From Frankia sp. QA3 (GTDB lineage Bacteria > Actinomycetota > Actinomycetes > Frankiales > Frankiaceae), in assembly GCF_000262465.1 (NCBI RefSeq), contig NZ_CM001489.1:4631631-4695630 (forward strand): DNA of 64,000 nucleotides, read 5' to 3'. The position numbers and the translations under genes were made by a program. How positions within the stretch are numbered: the first letter of the stretch is position 1; each line of letters opens with the position of its first letter. Positions 8,514 to 16,219 of this stretch are shown one piece after another. The notes under the pieces are model-generated. The model had not been told where the DNA came from, did not search any database, and was given only the letters and a program-made list of their open reading frames with translations.

Positions 8514-9203
8514 GTGACTGGACTGATCGACAGTACCGAGATGTACCTCCGCACCCTGTACGAACTGAGGGAAGAGGGCATCCCCCCGCTACGCGCGCGT
8601 CTGGTGGAGCGGTTGCACGTGAGCGCGCCCGCCGCCAGCGAGTCGACGGCTCGCATGGCCAACGAGGGACTCGTCTCCCTCGCCGACGACCGGACCGTCC
8701 AGTTCACCGAGAAGGGTCTGCTGCGGGCCACCGCCGTCATGCGCAAGCACCGGCTGGCCGAGCTGCTGCTCACCAAGGTCATCGGGCTCGACTGGGCGCT
8801 GGTGCACAACGAGGCGTGCCGCTGGGAGCACGTGATCTCCGACGAGGTCGAGGCCCGGCTGACCGTCCTGCTCGGTGATCCGAAGCGCTGCCCGTTCGGC
8901 AACGAGATTCCGCCCGCCCAGCACGGCGACGCGCCGCGGCCCACCGCCGCTCCCGTCAGCCTGCTGGCCTCCGCCGACCGGGCTGCCGCGGATGGCAGCC
9001 GGCCGGTGACGGTGAGCTGGATCTCCGAGCGGCTGCAGACCGACGAGGGCGCCATGCGTCGGCTGCAGGATGCCGCGATCGTGCCCGGCGCCCAGATCAT
9101 GCCGGGTTCCCGCGGCGATCTGATCCACGTCGTCTCCCCGAACGGTCAGAGCGACGCGGAGATCAGTCGCAGCACGGCGGCTCTCGTCTACGTGGACCAC
9201 TGA
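8514..9203 (+). CDS. ideR: IdeR/DtxR-type iron-dependent repressor
   Basis: A 229-residue protein that matches DtxR/IdeR closely. The N-terminal winged helix begins LIDSTEMYLRTLYEL, with the metal-ligand Met. The dimerisation domain contains MRKHRLAELLL (ancillary-site His and Glu) and VHNEACRWEH, which carries the primary-site Cys, Glu and His. The segment CPFGNEIPP and a C-terminal SH3-like domain follow. These residues favour an Fe(II) sensor over an MntR-type regulator. GTG at 8514 is chosen because GAAGGAGA lies at the right distance and the protein then has the standard family length. Iron-loaded IdeR binds 19-bp iron boxes; one such site lies in this window at 27586-27604. Confidence 0.92.
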   Translation: MTGLIDSTEMYLRTLYELREEGIPPLRARLVERLHVSAPAASESTARMANEGLVSLADDRTVQFTEKGLLRATAVMRKHRLAELLLTKVIGLDWALVHNEACRWEHVISDEVEARLTVLLGDPKRCPFGNEIPPAQHGDAPRPTAAPVSLLASADRAAADGSRPVTVSWISERLQTDEGAMRRLQDAAIVPGAQIMPGSRGDLIHVVSPNGQSDAEISRSTAALVYVDH

Positions 9204-9273
9204 CCCTGCCCTGCCGGTACACGGACTGCCGGTACACGGACTGCCGGCCACTGATCCCCCCGGGTGGCCGGCG

Positions 9274-10677
9274 TCAGGCCCCCGGCCGGATGCCTCCCTG
9301 AAAGCTCGACCACCAGACCTTCTCCACTCGGACCACCTCGCCGGTGCGGGGAGCGTGGATCATCTTCCCACTCCCCACGTAAATCCCGACGTGATCGAGA
9401 TCGGGGTAGAAAAAGACGAGGTCCCCGGGGATGAGAGCGGCGCGGCTCACCCGACGTCCCTCGTCCCACTGTGATCCGGTGTAGTGGCTGAGCGCGACGC
9501 CCGCCTTCCCCCAGACCCACTGGGTCAGCCCGGAGCAGTCGAAGGTTCCCGGCCCCTCGGCCCCCCACACGTAGGGCTTCCCAAGCTGGGCGTATGCCTC
9601 TCGCACCGCGGTCGCCGCGCCGCCGCCGCCCACCGGCGCGGCCGCCGCCGCCGTGATCGGAGCCGCGACGAAGGCCCGGCCAGCCACCGCGGCCACCCCG
9701 GACTCCTGGCGGTAGCGGGCCCGCTCGGCCGCCGCCTGGCGTGCCACCGCGGCCGCCGCCGCGGCCGCGGCGGCCTGCCGGGCTCGCTGGGCGGCGGCCT
9801 GCCGGGCCCGGGCCTGCCGTTCCAGCTCGGCGTAGCGCGACTCCAGCCGCTGCAACAGGCCGCGTTGCTCGTCGGCCGCGGCCTCGATGGTCCGCTTGCG
9901 CGCGGCGAGATCCGCAACGATCTTCTTCTTGCCGACGAGGGCAGCGTCGGCGCTGCGCCGGGCCTCGGTGAGATCACGGCGGGCCAGCCGCAGGCCGGTG
10001 CCCGCCACCCGCTGCCGGCGGGCGAGGGCGTCGACGGCGCCCGCCCGGTCGAGGGCCCGGCGAGGATCGCCGGTCAGCAGCAGCGACAGCTGGGCGAAGC
10101 CACCCGCGCGGTCCGCCGACACGGCGAGCCCCCGGTGCTGGTCCGCGGCCTCGCGCACCGCCCGGTCCGCCCGGTCCACGCGGGCGGCGGCGGCCGTCGC
10201 GGCCCGCTCCGCCTCGGCGAGCCGGATCCGTTCGGCGTTGAAGGCCTCGGTGGCGCTCGCCGTCTGTCGGGCCGATCCATCAAGCTTTGCGCGCGTGCGC
10301 CCAATTTCGTCCTGGACGTCGGCGAGGCTCTGCGACTTCGGCCAAGTGGCCGACGGGGCATGCGCCGCCCAGGCGGAACCGGCGGGGCCGGCGACGGTCG
10401 CGGGGCCGGCGAGGAGAATGCCGGCCAGGCCAAGGACAATGAGGCCTGCGACTTTCGGATCTGCGACGTTGGCGTGGGCTGCCGATTTGCCTGCTGCGAC
10501 TTTCGGGCTGCCGGGACGCGGGTTCGATCCGCCCGGTCGTTGTCGTGGGATGGGCAGGACGGGCTCGGCGGATCCGCCGAGGTCAATGGGAACGCGCCGG
10601 CCGACGGCGCTGGGGTGGCGGGTCTCGGGGTCCGGTTCGCCGACGCTATGCCAGCCCTCCGTAGGGACACTGCTCAC
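9274..10677 (-). CDS. Secreted NlpC/P60 peptidoglycan hydrolase with coiled coil
   Basis: A 467-residue RipA-like cell-wall endopeptidase. After a ~65-residue basic/proline-rich cytoplasmic-like leader there is a hydrophobic export segment (AGLIVLGLAGILLAGPA). A long Ala/Arg/Glu-rich coiled coil follows, at about residues 105-310. The C-terminal NlpC/P60 domain has Cys381 in TFDCSGLTQW, His429 in LDHVGIYVG and His441 in MIHAPRTG. Such enzymes cut stem peptides (D-Glu to meso-DAP bond) during growth and division. The coiled coil probably controls access to the active site. The leader before the signal is long, and an internal start is possible. The gene is divergent from amtB and has a palindromic sequence just upstream. 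Confidence 0.88.
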   Translation of the reverse strand: MSSVPTEGWHSVGEPDPETRHPSAVGRRVPIDLGGSAEPVLPIPRQRPGGSNPRPGSPKVAAGKSAAHANVADPKVAGLIVLGLAGILLAGPATVAGPAGSAWAAHAPSATWPKSQSLADVQDEIGRTRAKLDGSARQTASATEAFNAERIRLAEAERAATAAAARVDRADRAVREAADQHRGLAVSADRAGGFAQLSLLLTGDPRRALDRAGAVDALARRQRVAGTGLRLARRDLTEARRSADAALVGKKKIVADLAARKRTIEAAADEQRGLLQRLESRYAELERQARARQAAAQRARQAAAAAAAAAVARQAAAERARYRQESGVAAVAGRAFVAAPITAAAAAPVGGGGAATAVREAYAQLGKPYVWGAEGPGTFDCSGLTQWVWGKAGVALSHYTGSQWDEGRRVSRAALIPGDLVFFYPDLDHVGIYVGSGKMIHAPRTGEVVRVEKVWWSSFQGGIRPGA

Positions 10678-10689
10678 ACCGCCGAACGG

Positions 10690-10711
10690 TAACTGTACGC
10701 AGTTATACAGT
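10690..10711. promoter_or_regulatory. Overlapping palindromes upstream of the NlpC/P60 gene
   Basis: Two dyads overlap: TAACTG-TACG-CAGTTA (10690-10705) and ACTGTA-8nt-TACAGT (10692-10711). The site lies 13-34 bp upstream of the NlpC/P60 start. This is a likely operator or promoter element; the binding protein is unknown. Confidence 0.4.
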
Positions 10712-10799
10712 CACGGAAGCACGCCGAACCGGTCGGAGAGTCTCCGTGCGCCCACCGCTAGGCGACCAAAACGGGCCACAGGCCGCCCAATTTAGCGAT

Positions 10800-10837
10800 T
10801 TCACACGTCAGAAACAGCTAAGACACAGGTCGGGAAC
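10800..10837 (+). promoter_or_regulatory. GlnR box upstream of amtB
   Basis: Four pentamers, TTCAC, GAAAC, GACAC and GGAAC, are each separated by exactly six bases. The established actinobacterial GlnR consensus is gTnAC-n6-GaAAC-n6-GtnAC-n6-GAAAC, so this is a near-complete a-site/b-site pair. It lies 106 bp before the amtB start. Nitrogen-dependent activation of amtB-glnK(-glnD) by GlnR is the known arrangement in streptomycetes. Confidence 0.75.
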
Positions 10838-10942
10838 AGATCTTATCGACTCTTCGGACCCGAAGGATCCGGGACGAGCGCAGCGTGGCCGGGGACCGGG
10901 GACCGCAGTCCGCGCGACGCGCGGGGGGATGACAGGAGAGAC

Positions 10943-12229
10943 ATGGACCAATTGGATTCGGGCGATACCGCGTGGATGCTCATCAGTTCGGCGATCGTGC
11001 TGTTCATGACGCCCGGACTGGCGTTCTTCTACGGCGGCATGGTCCGAGCGAAGAACGTCCTCGGCATGATCATGCAGAACTTCTTCTGCATCGGCATCGT
11101 CACGCTCGTGTGGTCGGTCGTGGGCTTCAGCATCGCCTTCGGGGAGGGCAACGGCTTCTGGGGCGGGTTCGACTTCTTTGCGCTGCAGGACCTGTCCGGT
11201 AGCGACAACGCGATCCCGTATGTCGTGTTCGTGGCCTTCCAGCTCATGTTCGCGATCATCACCCCCGCGCTCATCACCGGTTCCGTCGCCGACCGCATGA
11301 AGTTCAGCGCCTTCGCGATCTTCGTGACGCTGTGGTCACTGCTGGTCTACTCGCCGATCGCGCACTGGGTGTGGGCGAGCAAGGGCTGGCTGTTGGAGCG
11401 CGGCGCGATGGACTTCGCGGGTGGCACGGTCGTCCACGCCAACGCCGGTATCGCCGCCATCGCGCTGGCCCTGGTCCTGGGCAAGCGGGCCGGCTGGCCG
11501 AGCGGGGACTTCCGCCCGCACAACGTGCCGTTCGTCCTGCTCGGCACCGGCATCCTGTGGGTCGGCTGGTTCGGGTTCAACGCCGGTTCGGCGCTGGGCG
11601 CGAACAAGGTCGCCGGGTACGCCCTGCTCAACACCCAGATCGCGACCGGTGTCGCGATCCTCGGCTGGCTCGCGATCGAGAAGATCCGCGACGGCAAGGC
11701 CACCACGCTGGGCGCCGCGTCCGGTGCGGTCGCGGGTCTCGTCGCCATCACCCCGGCCTGTGGTTACGTCTCCCCGATGGGTTCGATCGCGATCGGCGCC
11801 ATCGCCGGCGTCGTCTGCGCACTGGCCACCTCGATCAAGGGCAAGGTCGGCATCGACGACTCGCTCGACGTCGGCGCGGTCCACCTCGTCGGCGGTGTGC
11901 TCGGCGCCCTGCTCACCGGTTTCTTCGCCACCGTGGACACCAACTCGTTGGCCCACGACGGCATCTTCTACGGCGGTCCGTGGAGCGTCCTCGGCGAGCA
12001 GGCCCTCGCCGTCGGCGCGACGCTCGGCTACTCGGCCGTCGTGACGGCACTCATCGCACTCCTGATCAAGTACACGATCGGGCTGCGCTTGAGCGACGAG
12101 GACCAGATCACCGGCATGGACGAGTCGCTGCACGGCGAGACGGCCTACCGGTTCACCTCCATCGGTGGGGGCGGCTCACTGTCCTCCAGCGTCACCCCTG
12201 TCAAGGTGCCTGAGGAGGCCAAGGCATGA
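10943..12229 (+). CDS. amtB: Ammonium transporter AmtB
   Basis: A 428-residue Amt/Rh transporter with about 11 membrane helices. Visible landmarks are TPGLAFFYGGMVR in the first helices, the signature DFAGGTVVHANAGIAA with the first pore His, FGFNAGSALGAN, and AVHLVGGVLGALLTG with the second pore His. It conducts ammonia/ammonium into the cell and is gated by the PII protein encoded next. The start has AGGAGAGAC immediately upstream. Its stop overlaps the glnK start by 4 bp (ATGA), which implies coupled translation in an amtB-glnK operon. The GlnR box upstream indicates nitrogen-limitation control. Confidence 0.97.
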   Translation: MDQLDSGDTAWMLISSAIVLFMTPGLAFFYGGMVRAKNVLGMIMQNFFCIGIVTLVWSVVGFSIAFGEGNGFWGGFDFFALQDLSGSDNAIPYVVFVAFQLMFAIITPALITGSVADRMKFSAFAIFVTLWSLLVYSPIAHWVWASKGWLLERGAMDFAGGTVVHANAGIAAIALALVLGKRAGWPSGDFRPHNVPFVLLGTGILWVGWFGFNAGSALGANKVAGYALLNTQIATGVAILGWLAIEKIRDGKATTLGAASGAVAGLVAITPACGYVSPMGSIAIGAIAGVVCALATSIKGKVGIDDSLDVGAVHLVGGVLGALLTGFFATVDTNSLAHDGIFYGGPWSVLGEQALAVGATLGYSAVVTALIALLIKYTIGLRLSDEDQITGMDESLHGETAYRFTSIGGGGSLSSSVTPVKVPEEAKA

Positions 12230-12567
12230 CCAAGCTGGTCACCGCCGTCATCAAGCCCTTCAAGATCGACGACGTGAAGGCGGCGCTGGAGAACCTGGGG
12301 GTGCACGGCCTGACGATCTCCGAGGTCCAGGGCTATGGCCGACAGAAGGGCCACACGGAGGTCTACCGCGGCGCGGAGTACAAGGTCGACTTCGTTCCGA
12401 AGATCAAGATCGAGGTCGTCGTGGCCGACGAGGCCGCCGACGACCTGGTCGCCGCGATCACGTCGGCCGCCCAGACCGGCAAGATCGGCGACGGCAAGGT
12501 CTGGGTCGTCCCGGTCGACTCCGTGGTCCGGGTGCGCACCGGGGAGCGAGGCGCCGACGCGCTGTAG
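12226..12567 (+). CDS. glnK: PII nitrogen regulatory protein GlnK
   Basis: A 113-residue PII protein. It opens MTKLVTAVIKPFKIDDV. The T-loop GRQKGHTEVYRGAEY carries Tyr52, equivalent to the Tyr51 modified by uridylylation or, in actinobacteria, adenylylation. The C-terminal GDGKVWVVPV region completes the ATP/2-oxoglutarate site. GlnK binds AmtB and blocks it after ammonium shock. The first base pairs overlap the amtB stop. The modifying enzyme GlnD is encoded 293 bp downstream. Confidence 0.97.
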   Translation: MTKLVTAVIKPFKIDDVKAALENLGVHGLTISEVQGYGRQKGHTEVYRGAEYKVDFVPKIKIEVVVADEAADDLVAAITSAAQTGKIGDGKVWVVPVDSVVRVRTGERGADAL

Positions 12568-12825
12568 CACCACGTGGCGGCTCCAGGGCACCACGTGGCG
12601 GCTCCGGCACCACCCGACCGATCCGGGCACCACCAGACTGCTCTGGGCAGCACATGGTTGCCCGGGGCACCACTCGGTAATCGCACCACGCAGGTAACAC
12701 CAGAGGTCGCGGACGCTCCGGGCCCCGGCCCGGGCGTTTCCTCCTTGCCCGATCACATGAAGCGGCACCGCACGATCATCGACGCGGTGCCGCGCCATGT
12801 GTCGGCCCGGCCCGCGCGGGCCGGG
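12568..12825 (+). promoter_or_regulatory. glnK-glnD intergenic: repeats and two hairpins
   Basis: A 17-bp direct repeat, CACCACGTGGCGGCTCC, occurs at 12568-12584 and 12589-12605, followed by degenerate GGCACCAC units to about 12690. Then come two perfect hairpins: GCGGCACCGC/GCGGTGCCGC (12762-12793, 12-nt loop) and CCCGGCCC/GGGCCGGG (12806-12825, 4-nt loop). They end 35 bp before glnD. They could end amtB-glnK transcripts or attenuate readthrough into glnD. Confidence 0.5.
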
Positions 12826-12860
12826 TCTGTTGGAACGGCCGAAGCCGGAGGAGGACAGCC

Positions 12861-15284
12861 ATGAGGGACCGTCTGGAAATCCTCAGGGGGCGGTCCGGTC
12901 AGCTGCCCGCGGTGACCGGGCCGCAGCTGCGCCGCATCCTCACCGACCTGGCCGACGAGGCCCTCACCGAACTGTTCGGCGATCCCGGCCCCGGCGTCGC
13001 TCTCGTCGCCGTCGGTGGCTACGGCCGAGCGGAGCCGGCCTTCGGCAGCGACCTCGATCTGGTCCTCCTCCACGACGGCGCCCACCCGGACATCGCCGCC
13101 GTCGCCGACGCCGTCTGGTATCCGCTGTGGGACGCCGGCATCGGCCTCGACCACAGCGTGCGCACCGTCGACGAGGCGATCACGGTGGCCGACGACGATC
13201 TGAAGGCCGCGCTCGGTCTGCTCGACGCCCGCCATGTCGCGGGCGACGCGGCGCTGACCGCCGACCTCGCCCGCCGCGCCCGCACCCGCTGGCGCACCCG
13301 CGCCCCGAAACGACTGCCCGACCTCGCCGCCGCCGTGGCCGAGCGGGCCGCCCGGCTCGGTGAGGTGGCCTTCCTGCTCGAACCGGACCTCAAGGAGTCC
13401 CGCGGCGGGCTGCGCGACGTGCACGCCCTGCACGCCCTCGCCGCGGCCTGGGTCGCGGAGGTCCCCTCCGACCGGGTGCTGGCCGCCGCGGGGGTGCTGC
13501 TCGACGCCCGCGGCGAGATCCGCCGGCTCGGCGCCGGCCGCCCGCAGGACCGGCTGCTGTTGCAGGACGCCACGGCGGTGGCCACCGCGCTCGGCTACGC
13601 CGACTCGATGGCGCTCGCCCACGCCGTCGCCGACGCCGGCCGGACGATCTCCTGGGCCTGGGACGCGACCTGGTACCGCACCGCCGCCGGGCTGCGCAAC
13701 ACCTCCCGCTGGCGTGGCCGGCGTCCCGTCCGGCGTCCCCTGGACGAGGGGGTGATCGACCAGGGCGGCGAGATTCAGCTCGCCCTCGACGTCGAACCGG
13801 CGAAGGACCCGGCCCTCGTCCTGCGCGTCGCGGCGGCCGCCGCCCGCACCGGGCTGCCGCTGGGCCGCTACGCCGTCGACCGGCTCGCCCTTGAAGCGCC
13901 GCCGATGCCGCAGCCGTGGCCGCCCGCCGCGCGCGACGCGCTCGTCGCCCTGCTCGCCACCGGCGATGCCGCCGTCGGCGTGCTCGAGTCCCTCGACCAG
14001 GTCGGCCTGCTGGTCCGGCTGCTGCCCGAGTGGGCCGCCGTGCGCAGCCGCCCGCAGCGCAACCCCTACCACCGCTATACCGTCGACCGGCACCTGATGG
14101 AGACCGCGGCCCGCGCCGCCGCGTTCACCCGCGACGTGGACCGCCCCGACCTGCTGCTGCTCGGCGCGCTCCTGCACGACATCGGCAAGGGCTTCCCCGG
14201 GGACCACACCGACGCCGGCATCGAGCAGATCCGGCGGATCGGCCCCCGGCTCGGGCTGCCCGCCGAGGACGTCGACGTGCTCGTTGCGATGGTCCGCCAC
14301 CACCTGTTGCTCGGCGAGACGGCCACACGGCGGGACATCGACGATCTCGCGACCATCCAGGCCGTCGCCACCGCCGCCGGCAGCGATCGGCTCCTCACCC
14401 TGCTGCACCGCCTGACCGAGGCCGATTCCCGGGCCACCGGGCCGACCGCGTGGACCGCCTGGAAGGCGCGCCTGATCAACGACCTGGTCGAACGGTCCCG
14501 GGCGCTGCTCGGCGGCGAGCGGGTGCCCTGCCCGCCGCGGCTCGACGACCGTCAGCGCGGTCTGCTCGCCCTGCCGGAGGAGTACGTCGTCCAGGTCAAT
14601 CCGCTGCCCGACGAGGGGATGTTCGAGATCGTCGTGGTCAGCGCCGACCAGGTCGGGCTGCTCGCCGTCACCGCCGGTGTCCTCGCGCTCAACCGGCTCG
14701 ACATCCGGCGGGCCTCCGCCCGCAGCGCCAATGGGCGCGCGCTGCTGCAGGCCGCGGTCGCCGCCCCGCATGGCCGGGTGCCGGAGGAGGCGAAGCTGCT
14801 CGCGGACCTGCGGGCCGCCCTCGCCGGCAGCCTCGACATCGCCGAGCGGCTCGCGGCCCGGGAACGCGACTACTCCGGCGCGAAGCAGTGGACCACTCCC
14901 GGCCCACCGCAGGTCATCTTCGACGACGGCCTGGGCTCGACCACCGTCCTCGAGGTGCGCGCCCCCGACCGGGCCGGTGTGCTGTTCCGGATCGTGCGGG
15001 CGCTGTCCGGGCTGAGGCTCGATGTCGCCACCGCCATCGTCGCCACCCTCGGGCTCGACGTGGTCGACGCCTTCTACGTCCAGGAGGCCGACGGCCGACC
15101 GGTGGCGGACGACGCCCGCCGCCGCGAGATCGCGCGCGCGGTGCTCGCCGCGCTGGGGACGGGCGATCTCCCCGACCAGACGGCGCCGGCGGAGCGCACC
15201 GGCTCCGCCGGCCGCGGCTGTGATCCATCCCCCCCGCCCGGTCCGGCACCCGGGCCGTTGGCACCCTCAGGGGAGACGCTATGA
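12861..15284 (+). CDS. glnD: [Protein-PII] nucleotidyltransferase/removing enzyme GlnD
   Basis: An 807-residue bifunctional PII-modifying enzyme. The nucleotidyltransferase motif is GGYGRAEPAFGSDLDLVLL at about residues 52-70, with the catalytic GSDLDL. A linker with ESRGGLRDVHAL follows. The HD hydrolase domain is at about 405-520 (YHRYTVDRHL, LLHDIGKGFPGDH). Two C-terminal ACT domains (about 580-650 and 695-760) sense glutamine. In actinobacteria GlnD adenylylates GlnK rather than uridylylating it; the sequence alone does not settle which. A strong GGAGGAGGA site precedes the ATG. The last ~35 residues are Pro-rich and poorly conserved. Confidence 0.95.
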   Translation: MRDRLEILRGRSGQLPAVTGPQLRRILTDLADEALTELFGDPGPGVALVAVGGYGRAEPAFGSDLDLVLLHDGAHPDIAAVADAVWYPLWDAGIGLDHSVRTVDEAITVADDDLKAALGLLDARHVAGDAALTADLARRARTRWRTRAPKRLPDLAAAVAERAARLGEVAFLLEPDLKESRGGLRDVHALHALAAAWVAEVPSDRVLAAAGVLLDARGEIRRLGAGRPQDRLLLQDATAVATALGYADSMALAHAVADAGRTISWAWDATWYRTAAGLRNTSRWRGRRPVRRPLDEGVIDQGGEIQLALDVEPAKDPALVLRVAAAAARTGLPLGRYAVDRLALEAPPMPQPWPPAARDALVALLATGDAAVGVLESLDQVGLLVRLLPEWAAVRSRPQRNPYHRYTVDRHLMETAARAAAFTRDVDRPDLLLLGALLHDIGKGFPGDHTDAGIEQIRRIGPRLGLPAEDVDVLVAMVRHHLLLGETATRRDIDDLATIQAVATAAGSDRLLTLLHRLTEADSRATGPTAWTAWKARLINDLVERSRALLGGERVPCPPRLDDRQRGLLALPEEYVVQVNPLPDEGMFEIVVVSADQVGLLAVTAGVLALNRLDIRRASARSANGRALLQAAVAAPHGRVPEEAKLLADLRAALAGSLDIAERLAARERDYSGAKQWTTPGPPQVIFDDGLGSTTVLEVRAPDRAGVLFRIVRALSGLRLDVATAIVATLGLDVVDAFYVQEADGRPVADDARRREIARAVLAALGTGDLPDQTAPAERTGSAGRGCDPSPPPGPAPGPLAPSGETL

Positions 15285-15299
15285 TGGGCGAGCACGTTG

Positions 15300-15390
15300 G
15301 GAGGCTTCGCCTAGTCCGGTCTATGGCGCCGCACTGCTAATGCGGTTGGGGGCTTCAACCCCCTCCCGGGTTCAAATCCCGGAGCCTCCG
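15300..15390 (+). tRNA. tRNA-Ser (anticodon GCT)
   Basis: A 91-nt cloverleaf with a long variable arm. The acceptor stem is GGAGGCT with AGCCTCC, and the anticodon arm CCGCA-CTGCTAA-TGCGG gives GCT (reads AGC/AGT). The variable stem is GGGGG-CTTCAA-CCCCC-type and the T arm is CCGGG-TTCAAAT-CCCGG. The discriminator is G and CCA is not encoded. A decayed integrase gene abuts its 3' end, which suggests that this tRNA served as an attachment site. Confidence 0.95.
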
Positions 15391-15830
15391 CAGTACCAGA
15401 GGATTCGCGCAAGAGCGCGGGTCCTCGGAGACGAGCTTCATCGGCGCTTCGGACGCGAGGAGCATCGTGGTCGCGCCGCGGGGCAGGTCGTGGAACCGGA
15501 GCGGTGCCGACGCCGCTATGTTGACGGCCTCGGCCGGCACCCGGTACGGGTGCGCCACCCGTTCGGCCGTCCAGCCCTTGGCGGGCTTGCTCCGGACCGC
15601 CCCGTACCGTTCGACGAGTTACCCGAAACGCTGCGAGATGTAGGCGGGCCGGGCCGCAGCGCCCGGCTGTCTTCGTAGGTGAACACCCGGCCGGAGTCCT
15701 GGCACGCCTCACCCAGTGCAAGCGCTCCTCGAGCTACCCCTTGCGGGCTACCTCGAGCACCTTCGCGGTTCCCTCGTCGGGGGCGGTTGCCACGAGGCCA
15801 CGAGGGTCTCGGCAACGGCGCCGGCACCGC
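15391..15830 (-). pseudogene. Decayed tyrosine recombinase (integrase) next to tRNA-Ser
   Basis: No intact frame exists, but minus-strand fragments line up in the order of a phage-type integrase catalytic domain. EACQDSGRVFTYEDSRALRP is followed, after a frameshift, by AYISQRFG, a stop and LVERYG. Further on, PLRFHDLPRGATTMLLAS is equivalent to the RFHDLRHGxAT box with the conserved His, its Arg changed to Pro. At least one stop and two frame changes are visible. The conserved C-terminal end points to the tRNA, the usual position for an integrase beside its att site. It is a relic of an integrated element. Confidence 0.65.
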
Positions 15831-15859
15831 AGCTGATTTTTCAGCCAGGATGATCGACG

Positions 15860-15886
15860 TTGACGCTCTATCTCTACATATATAAT
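15860..15886 (+). promoter_or_regulatory. Sigma-70-like promoter of the PadR gene, near-leaderless
   Basis: TTGACG (15860-15865) and TATAAT (15881-15886) are separated by 15 bases within an AT-rich patch that stands out in this genome. The ATG at 15896 lies only 9 bases after the -10 element, and no ribosome binding site precedes it. The transcript is therefore probably leaderless or nearly so. The patch may also contain the PadR operator. Confidence 0.55.
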
Positions 15887-15895
15887 TTAACGCGC

Positions 15896-16219
15896 ATGGC
15901 AGGTTTGTCCCGCGTGACGCCGGCGACGCTCGACGTCCTCGAGGTGCTCCTCGAGGGCGATGTCGAGCCGTACGGCCTGGCGATCGCCAGGAAGGCCGGG
16001 CTGGCGACCGGCAGCGTGTTCCCGATCCTGGCCCGACTGGAACGCCTCGGATGGGCGAGCTCCTCCTGGGAGGAGTCCGACCGTCCCGGCCCTCGCCGCC
16101 GGCTGTACCGGTTCACCCCCGAGGGGATGGCCGGCGCCCGCGCGCTGCTCGCCGAGCGCAGGCCGCGTCGCGGGCACGGGCGCCACGGCACGTTCACCGC
16201 GCCCGAGGGAGCGTGGTGA
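15896..16219 (+). CDS. PadR-family transcriptional regulator
   Basis: A 107-residue winged-helix protein of the short PadR type. The DNA-binding domain spans nearly the whole chain: VTPATLDVLEVLLEG, then the recognition helix AGLATGSVFPILARLERLGW and the wing RRLYRFTPEGMAGAR. There is no C-terminal effector domain. The stop overlaps the next gene's GTG by 4 bp (GTGA), so the regulator and the membrane protein are translationally coupled. PadR proteins often control the gene beside them and themselves, so autoregulation through the AT-rich promoter patch is likely. Confidence 0.9.
   Translation: MAGLSRVTPATLDVLEVLLEGDVEPYGLAIARKAGLATGSVFPILARLERLGWASSSWEESDRPGPRRRLYRFTPEGMAGARALLAERRPRRGHGRHGTFTAPEGAW

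Noticed and set aside
12568..12690. Repeated GGCACCAC units as a CRISPR-like array
   Set aside because: Spacing is irregular and only one pair of 17-mers is exact; no cas genes nearby.
12753..14771. 672-codon minus-strand frame opposite glnD
   Set aside because: The antisense frame is open only because of GC bias; the plus strand has full GlnD motifs.
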